From contig NZ_NFMA01000012.1 of the NCBI RefSeq assembly GCF_002161175.1, positions 1 to 64,000 of the forward strand: a stretch of DNA of 64,000 nt, read 5' to 3'. A program made the position numbers and the translations under genes. The DNA is from Flavonifractor sp. An100. GTDB taxonomy: Bacteria > Bacillota > Clostridia > Oscillospirales > Oscillospiraceae. The notes below the pieces were generated by a model. It did no database searches and was not told the DNA's origin. It saw nothing but the letters and a program-made list of their open reading frames with translations. Below, piece after piece: positions 26,349 through 34,261 of the stretch; position 1 is the stretch's first letter, and every line of letters begins with the position of its first letter.

Positions 26349-26669
26349 ATGTCCGCTGAATACATGCACATCGGCATCCCCGTCACCAACCGCAAGCCCA
26401 ACATGACCTACAATGAAGGGGCCAAGTTCTGGGTGAGCAACGTAGACGACTACGACTACAAGATCGAATATCTGAAATTTGAGGAGGGCACCCCCTTCCC
26501 CGAGGAGATCCACCGCAATCCTCACGTGGCCTACAAGGTGGATAATCTGGAAAAGTACATTGCCGACGCCGACCGCGTGATCTGCGGCCCCATGCCCGCC
26601 AACGACAAAGACCGCCTGGCCTTTGTCTGGAAGGACGGCGCCATTCTTGAGCTGTATGAAGCCAACTGA
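26349..26669 (+). CDS. Small VOC-fold (glyoxalase-like) protein
   Basis: A 106-aa protein with VOC-domain features: a metal-ligand-like His7 in HIGIPV, a second His in RNPHVAYKV, and a glutamate in LELYE at the end. It is the last gene of the dhaL-dhaK-aldolase operon, with AAAGGAGG before the ATG. VOC proteins include isomerases and epimerases; an epimerase or isomerase step on the same substrate is a reasonable guess, nothing more. Confidence 0.7.
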   Translation: MSAEYMHIGIPVTNRKPNMTYNEGAKFWVSNVDDYDYKIEYLKFEEGTPFPEEIHRNPHVAYKVDNLEKYIADADRVICGPMPANDKDRLAFVWKDGAILELYEAN

Positions 26670-26684
26670 TCTCTTGCCAACATA

Positions 26685-26730
26685 AAATGCCCAGGTCTCC
26701 GGTGGCACTCCATCGGAGACCTGGGCATTT
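26685..26730. terminator. Bidirectional terminator after the VOC gene
   Basis: Perfect 17-bp stem (26685-26701 with 26714-26730) with A and T runs, between convergent genes. Confidence 0.92.
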
Positions 26731-26741
26731 TTCGTCGCCAA

Positions 26742-27647
26742 TCAGCAAGTGCAGGGGACCAGTCCCAGTTCCTGGAACAGCGGTCCATAGAAATGACGCA
26801 CCATGGCCTCTTTCCGTCCGTTGGTTCCATACTCCTCCCACATGGGCTCCCGGTCCGGGTCGGCTTCCAGGGGATAATTGCGGGCAAAAAACTCCAGGGT
26901 CAGGGGCTCATGCTGCTCCTGGGCCGCTTTTCTCAGCCGCTGAGCCCCGTCCTGGGCCATGCGCTCCAGCCCCTGACATACCGCCTGCATCCCCGGCTCC
27001 CCCAGCTGGTCCAGGGCAGCGGCGGCAATATGGGCATAGAGCTTGAGAAACAGGGTGGCAAACCCGCTCTTCCCGTAGGCTCCCGGCAGCTCCCGGGCAG
27101 GGCCGGAGTAGTCGGGATCATATTCCGCAAAGCAAACTGGCTTAAGTTCCTCCGGCAGGTTCTCCGGGCGGAGGAACACATTAAATGCGCACCACTGATC
27201 CTCGGGCTGGGTCAGGGTCTTGGCCAGATTCACCTTGGTATAGCCGTAGGCATAGTGGCCGTAGCAGGCGCTATGGAACTCCTCGCAGTAGATGCGGCCG
27301 ATATCCTGCGCGCCGTACTCCTTCCAAAGGTCTGCCATTGGGCAATAATCGGTGCGGGACACCCGCTCCTGGGGATTGAGGGAGATCCGCTCCTTCTTGT
27401 ACCGGGGGTCGGGGGGCAGGTCGGGTCCCACCGTGAACAGGCTGAGCATATTGACCTTTACATTCGCCCCCAGGTGCTTCTTCCGCAGCGTCTCTCCCCG
27501 GTCCCGGCCAAACCGCCTGGTACCCTCCCGCAGGGCCCGTTCCCCCTCCAGGCAAAATTGTTCCAGCAGGGCTTGGCCCAAAAAAGAATATAATAGTGTA
27601 AAGCTATCCGCTAAATTTATGATTTCTAACTCTTCCTGGCTGTACAT
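26742..27647 (-). CDS. ATC-hydrolase family protein (PF14196-like), paralogue 1
   Basis: A 301-aa protein resembling the L-2-amino-thiazoline-4-carboxylic acid hydrolase family: the block YCPMADLWKEYG, then IYCEEFHSACYGHY, then EDQWCAFNVFL. Cysteine, histidine and acidic residues in these blocks are the conserved core. Start taken at the ATG at 27647 (GAGGG upstream), 10 bp after the stop of its paralogue. No signal peptide. The family name comes from one cysteine-forming enzyme; most members are uncharacterised, so function here is open. Confidence 0.7.
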   Translation of the reverse strand: MYSQEELEIINLADSFTLLYSFLGQALLEQFCLEGERALREGTRRFGRDRGETLRKKHLGANVKVNMLSLFTVGPDLPPDPRYKKERISLNPQERVSRTDYCPMADLWKEYGAQDIGRIYCEEFHSACYGHYAYGYTKVNLAKTLTQPEDQWCAFNVFLRPENLPEELKPVCFAEYDPDYSGPARELPGAYGKSGFATLFLKLYAHIAAAALDQLGEPGMQAVCQGLERMAQDGAQRLRKAAQEQHEPLTLEFFARNYPLEADPDREPMWEEYGTNGRKEAMVRHFYGPLFQELGLVPCTC

Positions 27648-27657
27648 AAAACTGCCC

Positions 27658-28413
27658 TCATTCCTGCTGCCCAAAAGCAGCTCTCATCTCTTCCACCACA
27701 CCGTCCAAATCCACATCCGGGTCCATCCGTCCCTTCTGCTGGGGAAATTCCCGATGCAGGCCTTCTAAAAACGCATCCAGTCCCTGACGCAGCGCCTCTG
27801 ACGCCTCCGCCCCCTGCCTCTCCACGGCCCGCAAAAGCCCGCGGTACAGCCCCAGCATGTTTTCCCACACATGGGGCTCGCAAACGGCCGTCCCTTCCTG
27901 TGCAAACTCCTCCTGCTGCCGGGGCGTCATGTTGGCCAGCCGGTAATAAAAGGACAGCACACAGCAGTGGTCCCGGGGATAGGTCAGAGCATTGGACACA
28001 TTGGCCTGGCCCACCCCGTCGGTGTATCCCTTCATCAGACCATGGGCATACTCCTCACAGTACAAGGAACCGGCAAAGCTGCCGTCCCGTGCCGCCCACA
28101 GCTCTGCCAAGGGGCAGCTGTGGACCTCCATCAGCTGCGCCTGCTTTTCGTCCCGGCGGCTGAGTCGGTCAAACCGCTTGTCACTGCCGCAGCAAGGCTG
28201 GGCGGCGAAGAGGTTTTGCAGATGGATGCCCATCCCGCCCTCCACTTGGCGCAGCCGGAGCTGCGTTCCCTTCTCCCGGGCGTACTCCTCTACTCCCTGG
28301 CGGATGACACGTTCTCCCTTCGCCCTGTCCCACCGCAGCAGCGCGGCAGACAGCTCTGCGTACAGCATTCCAAAGCAGTCAAACTGAACTTGCCCGTTGA
28401 ATTGCTCCAGCAT
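27658..28413 (-). CDS. ATC-hydrolase family protein (PF14196-like), paralogue 2
   Basis: A 251-aa paralogue of the next gene, with SCPLAELWAARDG, LYCEEYAHGLMKGY and RDHCCVLSFYY in the same order. I start it at the ATG at 28413; the longer frame runs across the promoter. The two copies share the core motifs but little else, so the duplication is old. They form a two-gene operon from a strong promoter, divergent from the CoA-disulfide reductase fusion gene. Confidence 0.7.
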   Translation of the reverse strand: MLEQFNGQVQFDCFGMLYAELSAALLRWDRAKGERVIRQGVEEYAREKGTQLRLRQVEGGMGIHLQNLFAAQPCCGSDKRFDRLSRRDEKQAQLMEVHSCPLAELWAARDGSFAGSLYCEEYAHGLMKGYTDGVGQANVSNALTYPRDHCCVLSFYYRLANMTPRQQEEFAQEGTAVCEPHVWENMLGLYRGLLRAVERQGAEASEALRQGLDAFLEGLHREFPQQKGRMDPDVDLDGVVEEMRAAFGQQE

Positions 28414-28501
28414 ATCTCTTTTCGACTCCTTTTTCTCAAAACCCCATATAGACCTGGCACCGTACCCACACAGCCTAACCGGTGTCTGTGCTTCTTTTCT
28501 T

Positions 28502-28530
28502 ATTATAGGAAAGGACGACAAAAAGTGCAA
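28502..28530 (-). promoter_or_regulatory. Promoter of the ATC-hydrolase pair
   Basis: TTGCAC (28525-28530), 17 bp, TATAAT (28502-28507) on the minus strand. Confidence 0.75.
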
Positions 28531-28616
28531 GGGAACACCATAAAATTCCCCGCTACTATAGCAATAAGTTCAGTTGTTTCTGCTTTGATAAAATTTTTTA
28601 GAAATACAGAAAATTC

Positions 28617-28645
28617 TTGCGTAGGGGCTTTTCTGCGCATATACT
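28617..28645 (+). promoter_or_regulatory. Promoter of the reductase-siroheme operon
   Basis: TTGCGT (28617-28622), 17 bp, TATACT (28640-28645). Confidence 0.6.
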
Positions 28646-28765
28646 GTTCATGTGACATCTTTCAATGATCGGAAACACCCATCGTTTGAGAACAGGTTTG
28701 GGGAAGACCTGAAACCATGGGAGAGCATGCCTGATACCGGCATGGCTTCACAAAGGAGGCAGTTT

Positions 28766-31336
28766 ATGAAAATCGTTGTGATTGGCGGCGTGGCCGCAGG
28801 CACCAAAGCGGCGGCCAAACTAAAGCGGGAGCAGCCGGAAGCCGAGGTAATCCTTTATTCCAAGGGCCCGGACATTTCCTACGCCGGCTGCGGACTGCCC
28901 TACTACCTCAGCGACGAGATTGCAACCCGTGACGAGTTGATTGTCAATACCCCTCAAAAATATGCCGGGCTGACCGGCGTACAGGTATTTACCGGACAGC
29001 AGGCCGTGGCTATGGATGCCAGCGCCAAGACAGTGACGCTGCAGGATGTGGCCACCGGGGCTGAGCTGACCCAGACCTATGACAAGCTGATTCTGGCTGT
29101 GGGCGCTGAGCCCTTTGTCCCCAATGTGCCCGGCACCCAGCTGCCCGGCGTATTTAAAATGCGCACACCCGACGATGCCATCGCTGCCCGCCGCTGGGCG
29201 GAGGCCAACAACTGCACCCGGGCTGTGGTGGTAGGCGGCGGCTTCATTGGCCTGGAGGTTGCAGAAAATCTGATGGCCAGAGGCATGTCCGTCACTGTGG
29301 TGGACATGGCTCCCCAGCTGATGCCCAACATTTTCGACCCCGAGATGGCCGGCTATGCAAAGCGGCAGCTTCAGGCCAAGGGCATGCGGGTTCTCACCGG
29401 CACCGCCCTCAAGGGAATCAACGGCACAGACAAGGCCTCCGGCATCTCCACCGACGCCGGGGACATCTCCGCTGACCTGGTGGTGCTGGCCATCGGCATC
29501 CGCCCCGCCACCGGATTTTTGCAGGACTCCGGACTAGATATGTTCAAGGGCACCATTCGGGTGGACGACAAGCAGCAGACCAACTTGCCCGACGTCTATG
29601 CGGTGGGCGACTGCGCCATGGTATTCAACGCCCTGACTAAGGCTCCCCAGTGGTCGGCTATGGGCTCCACCGCCAACATCACCGGCCGCTGCCTGGCCCG
29701 CAACCTCAGCGGCCATGAGGCCCTGTACGGCGGCTGTCTGGGCACCGGTGTGGTCCGCCTCATGGAGGGGCTCAACGCCGGACGCACCGGTTTGACCGAG
29801 GAACAGGCCAAGCAGGCCGGCTATGACCCGGCCACCGTCCTGTGCGTCACCGACGACAAGGCCCACTACTACCCCGGCGCCGGCAGCTTTATCACCAAGC
29901 TGATTGCCGACCGTGGCAGCCACAAGCTGCTGGGCATCCAGGTCTTGGGCCCCGGCGCGGTGGACAAGATGGTGGACATCGCCGTCACCGGCATTGCCAT
30001 GGGCGCCAAGGTGGAGGACTTCGACACCCTGGACTTTGCCTATGCGCCCCCCTTCTCCACCGCCATCCACCCCTTTGTCCAGGCCTGCTATATCCTGGAA
30101 AACAAGCTCTCCGGCGCCTTCGAGACCTTTACCCCCGCCCAGTACGCCGCCGGCGCTGCCGAGGGCTATCAGGTGCTGGATGTTCAGCCCCAGCCCGCCA
30201 TTCCCGGCGCCCGCTGGATCGATCTGGCCCAGGTCAAGGGCCCCATTGACGGCCTGGCTCCCGACGCCAAGCTCCTGCTGGTGTGCGCCAAGGGAAAGCG
30301 GGGCTATTTCCTGCAAAACCGTCTGAAGTCCTACGGCTACACCAACACCCGGGTACTGGAGGGCGGTGCCACCTTCAACAAAGTGAAGGTGGCGGTTAAT
30401 GCCGTTCTGACCCCCGAAGAGATCAAGCGGGTCAAGGGACTGGGCTGCCTGCAGGATAAGCGCTATCCCGACGTATTTAACGTGCGGGTCATCACCCGCA
30501 ACGGTAAGATCACCGCCCAGGAGCAGCGGGCTATTGCCCAGGCCGCCGAGAAGTACGGCTCCGGCGAGGTCACTATGACCACCCGCCTGACCCTGGAAAT
30601 CCAGGGCGTGCCCTATGCCAATTTGGAGCACCTGATGGCCGAGCTGGACCAGGCCGGGCTCAAGACCGGCGGTACCGGCTCCCTGGTGCGCCCCGTGGTG
30701 GCCTGCAAGGGCACCACCTGCCAGTATGGCCTGCTGGACTCCTTCGGTCTGAGCGAGAAGCTCCACCAGCGCTTCTATGTGGGCTACCACAACGTCACGC
30801 TGCCCCATAAGTTCAAGATCGCGGTGGGCGGCTGTCCCAACAACTGCGTCAAACCCGACCTGAACGACCTGGGTATTGTGGGTCAGCGGGTGCCCATGGC
30901 AGACCTGACCAAGTGCCGGGGCTGCGCCAAGTGCCAGGTGGAAATGGCCTGTCCCATCCACGTGGCCAAGGTACAGGACGGTCTGCTGCACATTGACCCC
31001 GAAATCTGCAATCACTGCGGCCGCTGCAAGGGCAAGTGCCCCTTCGGCGTCACTGAGGAGTTTACCGACGGCTACAAGATCTACTTGGGCGGCCGTTGGG
31101 GCAAGCGCATCGCCCACGGCCATCCCTTGGACAAGATCTTCACTTCCGAGGAAGAAGTGCTGGATATGGTGGAGCGCGCCATCCTCCTCTTCCGCAACGA
31201 GGGCAAGACCGGCGAGCGTTTTGCCGACACCATCGACCGTCTGGGCTTTGACTACGTCCAGAACAAGCTGCTCCATGAGGGTGTAGACAAGTCCGCCATC
31301 CTCAACAAACAGGTAACGGGCGGCGCCACCTGCTAA
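28766..31336 (+). CDS. CoA-disulfide reductase / rhodanese / siroheme sulfite reductase-like fusion
   Basis: An 856-aa three-part enzyme from the ATG behind AAAGGAGG. Residues 1 to about 450 are a FAD/NAD(P)H disulfide reductase of the CoADR type (VVIGGVAAGTKAA, redox Cys in SYAGCGLPYYL, NAD motif VVGGGFIGLEVAENL). About 455-545 is a rhodanese domain; its expected cysteine loop reads LLVCAKGKRG. The last 300 residues resemble nitrite/sulfite reductases: a ferredoxin-like half-domain, siroheme/4Fe-4S ligands CKGTTC and CPNNC, then a two-cluster ferredoxin insert (CRGCAKCQVEMACP, CNHCGRCKGKCP). It probably moves electrons from NAD(P)H through sulfane sulfur chemistry to a siroheme centre. Followed by siroheme and metal-uptake genes. 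Confidence 0.88.
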   Translation: MKIVVIGGVAAGTKAAAKLKREQPEAEVILYSKGPDISYAGCGLPYYLSDEIATRDELIVNTPQKYAGLTGVQVFTGQQAVAMDASAKTVTLQDVATGAELTQTYDKLILAVGAEPFVPNVPGTQLPGVFKMRTPDDAIAARRWAEANNCTRAVVVGGGFIGLEVAENLMARGMSVTVVDMAPQLMPNIFDPEMAGYAKRQLQAKGMRVLTGTALKGINGTDKASGISTDAGDISADLVVLAIGIRPATGFLQDSGLDMFKGTIRVDDKQQTNLPDVYAVGDCAMVFNALTKAPQWSAMGSTANITGRCLARNLSGHEALYGGCLGTGVVRLMEGLNAGRTGLTEEQAKQAGYDPATVLCVTDDKAHYYPGAGSFITKLIADRGSHKLLGIQVLGPGAVDKMVDIAVTGIAMGAKVEDFDTLDFAYAPPFSTAIHPFVQACYILENKLSGAFETFTPAQYAAGAAEGYQVLDVQPQPAIPGARWIDLAQVKGPIDGLAPDAKLLLVCAKGKRGYFLQNRLKSYGYTNTRVLEGGATFNKVKVAVNAVLTPEEIKRVKGLGCLQDKRYPDVFNVRVITRNGKITAQEQRAIAQAAEKYGSGEVTMTTRLTLEIQGVPYANLEHLMAELDQAGLKTGGTGSLVRPVVACKGTTCQYGLLDSFGLSEKLHQRFYVGYHNVTLPHKFKIAVGGCPNNCVKPDLNDLGIVGQRVPMADLTKCRGCAKCQVEMACPIHVAKVQDGLLHIDPEICNHCGRCKGKCPFGVTEEFTDGYKIYLGGRWGKRIAHGHPLDKIFTSEEEVLDMVERAILLFRNEGKTGERFADTIDRLGFDYVQNKLLHEGVDKSAILNKQVTGGATC

Positions 31337-31529
31337 AACCCGCTGTCGCAGCTAAATCAGAACAAACCCAACCAAAGCACGACGGATCTGCCGGACCGCA
31401 AGACGGAAAAGGGCCTTAAAATGATCCCTGCTTTTACCAGCAGGGGTGAGGTATGCCTTTTTTGCCGGGCGGTCCGGCCTCTTTTGGGCAAGGCGGCCCC
31501 AACCCATGGGTTTGAGAAAGGAAGCGAAC
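31337..31529 (+). other. Leader before the metal-type binding-protein gene
   Basis: 193 bp without a gene. A 7-bp hairpin (31426-31432 with 31439-31445) and further GC-rich inverted segments can fold, but no T run follows, and I do not see cobalamin-riboswitch core sequences. Confidence 0.4.
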
Positions 31530-32507
31530 ATGAAACACCTATACGCCTTGGCCCTGGTAACGGCTCTGCTGCTGTGCGCCTGCACCACCGGCGGAGAAAG
31601 CTCCCAGGTCCCCTCCTCCCATTCCTCCCAGGGGGTAAGCTCCTCCTCCCCCACCCAGGCCATTACCATTGTGGATGACCTGGGCCGGACGGTGACGGTG
31701 GAAGAGCGCCCCCAGCGGGTGGCGGCTCTGATCGGCAGCTTTGCCGACGTCTGGTGTCTGGCAGGGGGGGCGGACACCCTGGCCGCCACCGCCAATGACG
31801 CCTGGACCTCCTTCGAGGGGCTGCCTCTGGATGGGGTGGTCAATCTGGGGGCATCCAAGGACCTGAGCCTGGAGACCTTGATTGCATCGGAGCCGGATCT
31901 GATCGTGGCCAGCTGCAACACCGCTCTGGATCTGGAGCTGCTTCCCACCTTTGAGAAAATGGGGATTCCCGCCGCTTATTTTGAGGTCAGCACCTTTGAA
32001 CAGTACCTGTCTATGCTGGAGCGCTGCACCCTCCTTACCGGCGATGCCCAGGCCTACGAAGAAAACGGCATGGCCGTCCGTCAGCAGGTGGAGGACGCTA
32101 TTGCCCGGGTCGACGGGTCTGCGCCCACCGTGCTGTATATCCGGGTCTCCAGCTCGGGCTGTAAGGTGAAAAACAGTCAGGACAACGTGCTGGGAGAGAT
32201 GCTCGCCGCCCTGGGTTGCGTAAACATCGCCGACCAGGAGGACTCCCTGCTGGAGGATTTGAGCATGGAGGTCATTATGGAGGAGGACCCGGACTACATT
32301 TTTCTGGTCTATCAAAGCGCCGACCCCTCGGTGGCCCAGGCGGTGGCCGACGAGATGCTGCGGTCCAACCCGGCCTGGGGGACCTTACGGGCCGTTCAGG
32401 AGGGACGGTGCTATGTGATGGAGCAGAGCCTGTATAACCTAAAGCCGAATGCGCGCTGGGGGCAAGCCTATGAACAGCTGGCGGATATCTTATACCCGGC
32501 TGCGTGA
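31530..32507 (+). CDS. BtuF/FepB-type substrate-binding lipoprotein
   Basis: Extracellular receptor of an iron-chelate, heme or corrinoid importer, 325 aa. A short signal sequence ends in the lipobox LLCAC (Cys17) and a Ser-rich linker. The binding domain opens ITIVDDLGRTVTVEERPQRV and has the helical-backbone two-lobe pattern of class III receptors (ASEPDLIVASCN, EEDPDYIFLVY). Followed by overlapping permease and ATPase genes and then siroheme synthase, so iron supply for the siroheme/Fe-S fusion enzyme is a good guess; corrinoid uptake is the alternative. Confidence 0.87.
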   Translation: MKHLYALALVTALLLCACTTGGESSQVPSSHSSQGVSSSSPTQAITIVDDLGRTVTVEERPQRVAALIGSFADVWCLAGGADTLAATANDAWTSFEGLPLDGVVNLGASKDLSLETLIASEPDLIVASCNTALDLELLPTFEKMGIPAAYFEVSTFEQYLSMLERCTLLTGDAQAYEENGMAVRQQVEDAIARVDGSAPTVLYIRVSSSGCKVKNSQDNVLGEMLAALGCVNIADQEDSLLEDLSMEVIMEEDPDYIFLVYQSADPSVAQAVADEMLRSNPAWGTLRAVQEGRCYVMEQSLYNLKPNARWGQAYEQLADILYPAA

Positions 32508-33492
32508 GCACCCGGGACGGGCCGCGGCAGTGCTGGCAGTCGTTACGGTCCTTTTAGCGGTGTGCAGCCTCTGTCTGGGCGCCGTGGAGCTTCACCCCGT
32601 TCAGGTTTTCACCGCCTTGTGGCGGCCAGGCACCGGTGATGTGGCCACCCATGTGGTCCTCTATTCCCGTTTGCCCCGCACCTGCGGCAGTCTGCTGGCC
32701 GGGTCTGCCCTGGCGGTGGCCGGGGTGCTGATCCAAACGGTCCTGGCTAATCCCCTGGCCGCCCCCCATATCATCGGCGTCAATTCCGGCGCCGCCCTGG
32801 GGGTGACCCTATGCTGCGCCCTCCTTCCCGCCACCTCCCTCCAGCCCCTGGCTGCCTTTGCCGGTGCGATGGCTGGAGTGCTGCTGGTGCTCCTCTTCGC
32901 GGAAGCCACCGGTGCTTCCCGGATCACCCTGGTACTGGCCGGAGTGGCCATCTCCAGCATTTTCAGTGCCTTGATCGATGCGGTTATTACCTTTTATCCC
33001 GATGCTCTCATGGGATATTCCGATTTCCGCATGGGCGGGCTGGATGGGGTCACCATGGACAAGCTGGCTCCGGCCGCCCTGCTCATTGCCCTCAGTTTGG
33101 CCGCCGTTCTGGGCCTGACCGGCCTTTTGGACATTCTGGCCCTTGGGCCAGAGACCGCCCAGAGCCTGGGCGTGTCGGTTCGTCCCGTCCGTTTCGTGTT
33201 CCTGACCCTGGCTTCCGCTCTGGCCGGGGCGGCCGTCAGCTTCTGTGGGCTGGTGGGCTTTGTTGGGCTGCTGGTTCCCCATGCCGTGCGCTCTGTTGTG
33301 GGGGAGGACAGCCGCCCGCTGGTGGTCTGTTCCGCTCTGGGGGGAGCCTCCCTCATGACCCTGTGCGACCTGTTGGCCCGGTTGGTCGCTGCCCCCTTCG
33401 AGCTGCCGGTGGGAACCATTCTCAGCATTGTAGGCGGTCCCTTTTTCCTGTACCTTTTAATTCGACAGCGAGGAGGTCGCACCCATGATTGA
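32470..33492 (+). CDS. FecCD/BtuC-type permease
   Basis: Membrane channel of the importer, 340 aa, about ten helices. Family blocks are LPRTCGSLLAGSALAVAGVL, NPLAAPHIIGVNSGAALGV and the cytoplasmic-gate region FVGLLVPHAVR. It overlaps the binding-protein gene by 38 bp; I start it at the ATG with GGGGG 8 bp before. It overlaps the ATPase gene by 8 bp. Confidence 0.9.
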   Translation: MNSWRISYTRLREHPGRAAAVLAVVTVLLAVCSLCLGAVELHPVQVFTALWRPGTGDVATHVVLYSRLPRTCGSLLAGSALAVAGVLIQTVLANPLAAPHIIGVNSGAALGVTLCCALLPATSLQPLAAFAGAMAGVLLVLLFAEATGASRITLVLAGVAISSIFSALIDAVITFYPDALMGYSDFRMGGLDGVTMDKLAPAALLIALSLAAVLGLTGLLDILALGPETAQSLGVSVRPVRFVFLTLASALAGAAVSFCGLVGFVGLLVPHAVRSVVGEDSRPLVVCSALGGASLMTLCDLLARLVAAPFELPVGTILSIVGGPFFLYLLIRQRGGRTHD

Positions 33493-34261
33493 GCTTTGCG
33501 GCGTGGAGGCCGGCTACCACCGCCATCCCGTGCTCCAAGGCATCGACCTGCAGTTTTGTCCCGGTGAGGTCCTGGTGCTGGCCGGCCCCAACGGCAGCGG
33601 GAAAAGCACTCTTCTGCGAGCAGCCCTGGGTCTTCTTCCCTGTCAGAAGGGGGACGTCCTCTATGATGGTGTCCCGCTCAGCAGTCTGACGCCCCGTCAG
33701 GTGGCCCTTCAGGCCGCTTTTCTCTCCCAGAGCCGGACAGTACCCAACATTACCGCCCGCCGTATGGTGCTCCATGGCCGGTTTCCCCACCTGTCCTATC
33801 CCCGCCACTACCGCCCCGAGGACCACCGCATAGTTCAGCAGGCTCTGGAAGAGGTGGACGCCGCCGATCTGGCCGACCGCTGCGTGGCAGAGCTCAGCGG
33901 CGGGCAACGGCAAAAGGTATACCTTGCCATGGCCATCGCCCAGCAGACACCCACCATACTGATGGATGAGCCCACCACATTTTTGGACATTGCCCACCAA
34001 CTGGGGACAATGCGGCTGGCCCAACGTCTGGCCCGCAGCGGAAAGGCCGTGGGAATGGTGCTGCACGACCTTCCTCTGGCCCTGTCGGTGGCCCAGCGGC
34101 TGGCCATTCTGGAGAAAGGACAGCTGGTTTGCACCGGGACGCCGGAGGAGATCTATCAAAGCGGCATCTTAGAACGAGTATTTGGTGTCCGGCAGGGACG
34201 GGCCCAAACCGAAGATGGCTGGCAGTACTACTGCCAGCCGTTGGAGAAGGAGGAAGGTTAA
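33485..34261 (+). CDS. FecE/BtuD-type ABC ATPase
   Basis: ATPase of the importer, 258 aa, with Walker A GPNGSGKST, Q-loop FLSQS, signature LSGGQRQKV, Walker B ILMDEPT and switch histidine LHD, all canonical. Its stop overlaps the next start by one base (TAATG), so siroheme synthase is translationally coupled to the importer. This coupling is the best argument that the transported ligand serves siroheme formation. Confidence 0.92.
   Translation: MIELCGVEAGYHRHPVLQGIDLQFCPGEVLVLAGPNGSGKSTLLRAALGLLPCQKGDVLYDGVPLSSLTPRQVALQAAFLSQSRTVPNITARRMVLHGRFPHLSYPRHYRPEDHRIVQQALEEVDAADLADRCVAELSGGQRQKVYLAMAIAQQTPTILMDEPTTFLDIAHQLGTMRLAQRLARSGKAVGMVLHDLPLALSVAQRLAILEKGQLVCTGTPEEIYQSGILERVFGVRQGRAQTEDGWQYYCQPLEKEEG

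Larger units (their letters stand above)
28414..28765. other. Divergent intergenic region between ATC-hydrolase genes and the reductase fusion
   Basis: No gene is seen. It holds two opposed promoters (28502-28530 minus and 28617-28645 plus), about 110 bp apart, with an AT-rich block between them that could carry regulator sites. Confidence 0.6.

Noticed and set aside
29534-31276. 580-codon open frame antisense to the reductase fusion
   Set aside because: Same kind of shadow frame; the plus strand carries clear cofactor motifs throughout.
31337-31529. Cobalamin riboswitch before the FecBCD-type operon
   Set aside because: The conserved core sequences of that aptamer are not visible; only generic GC-rich hairpins are present.
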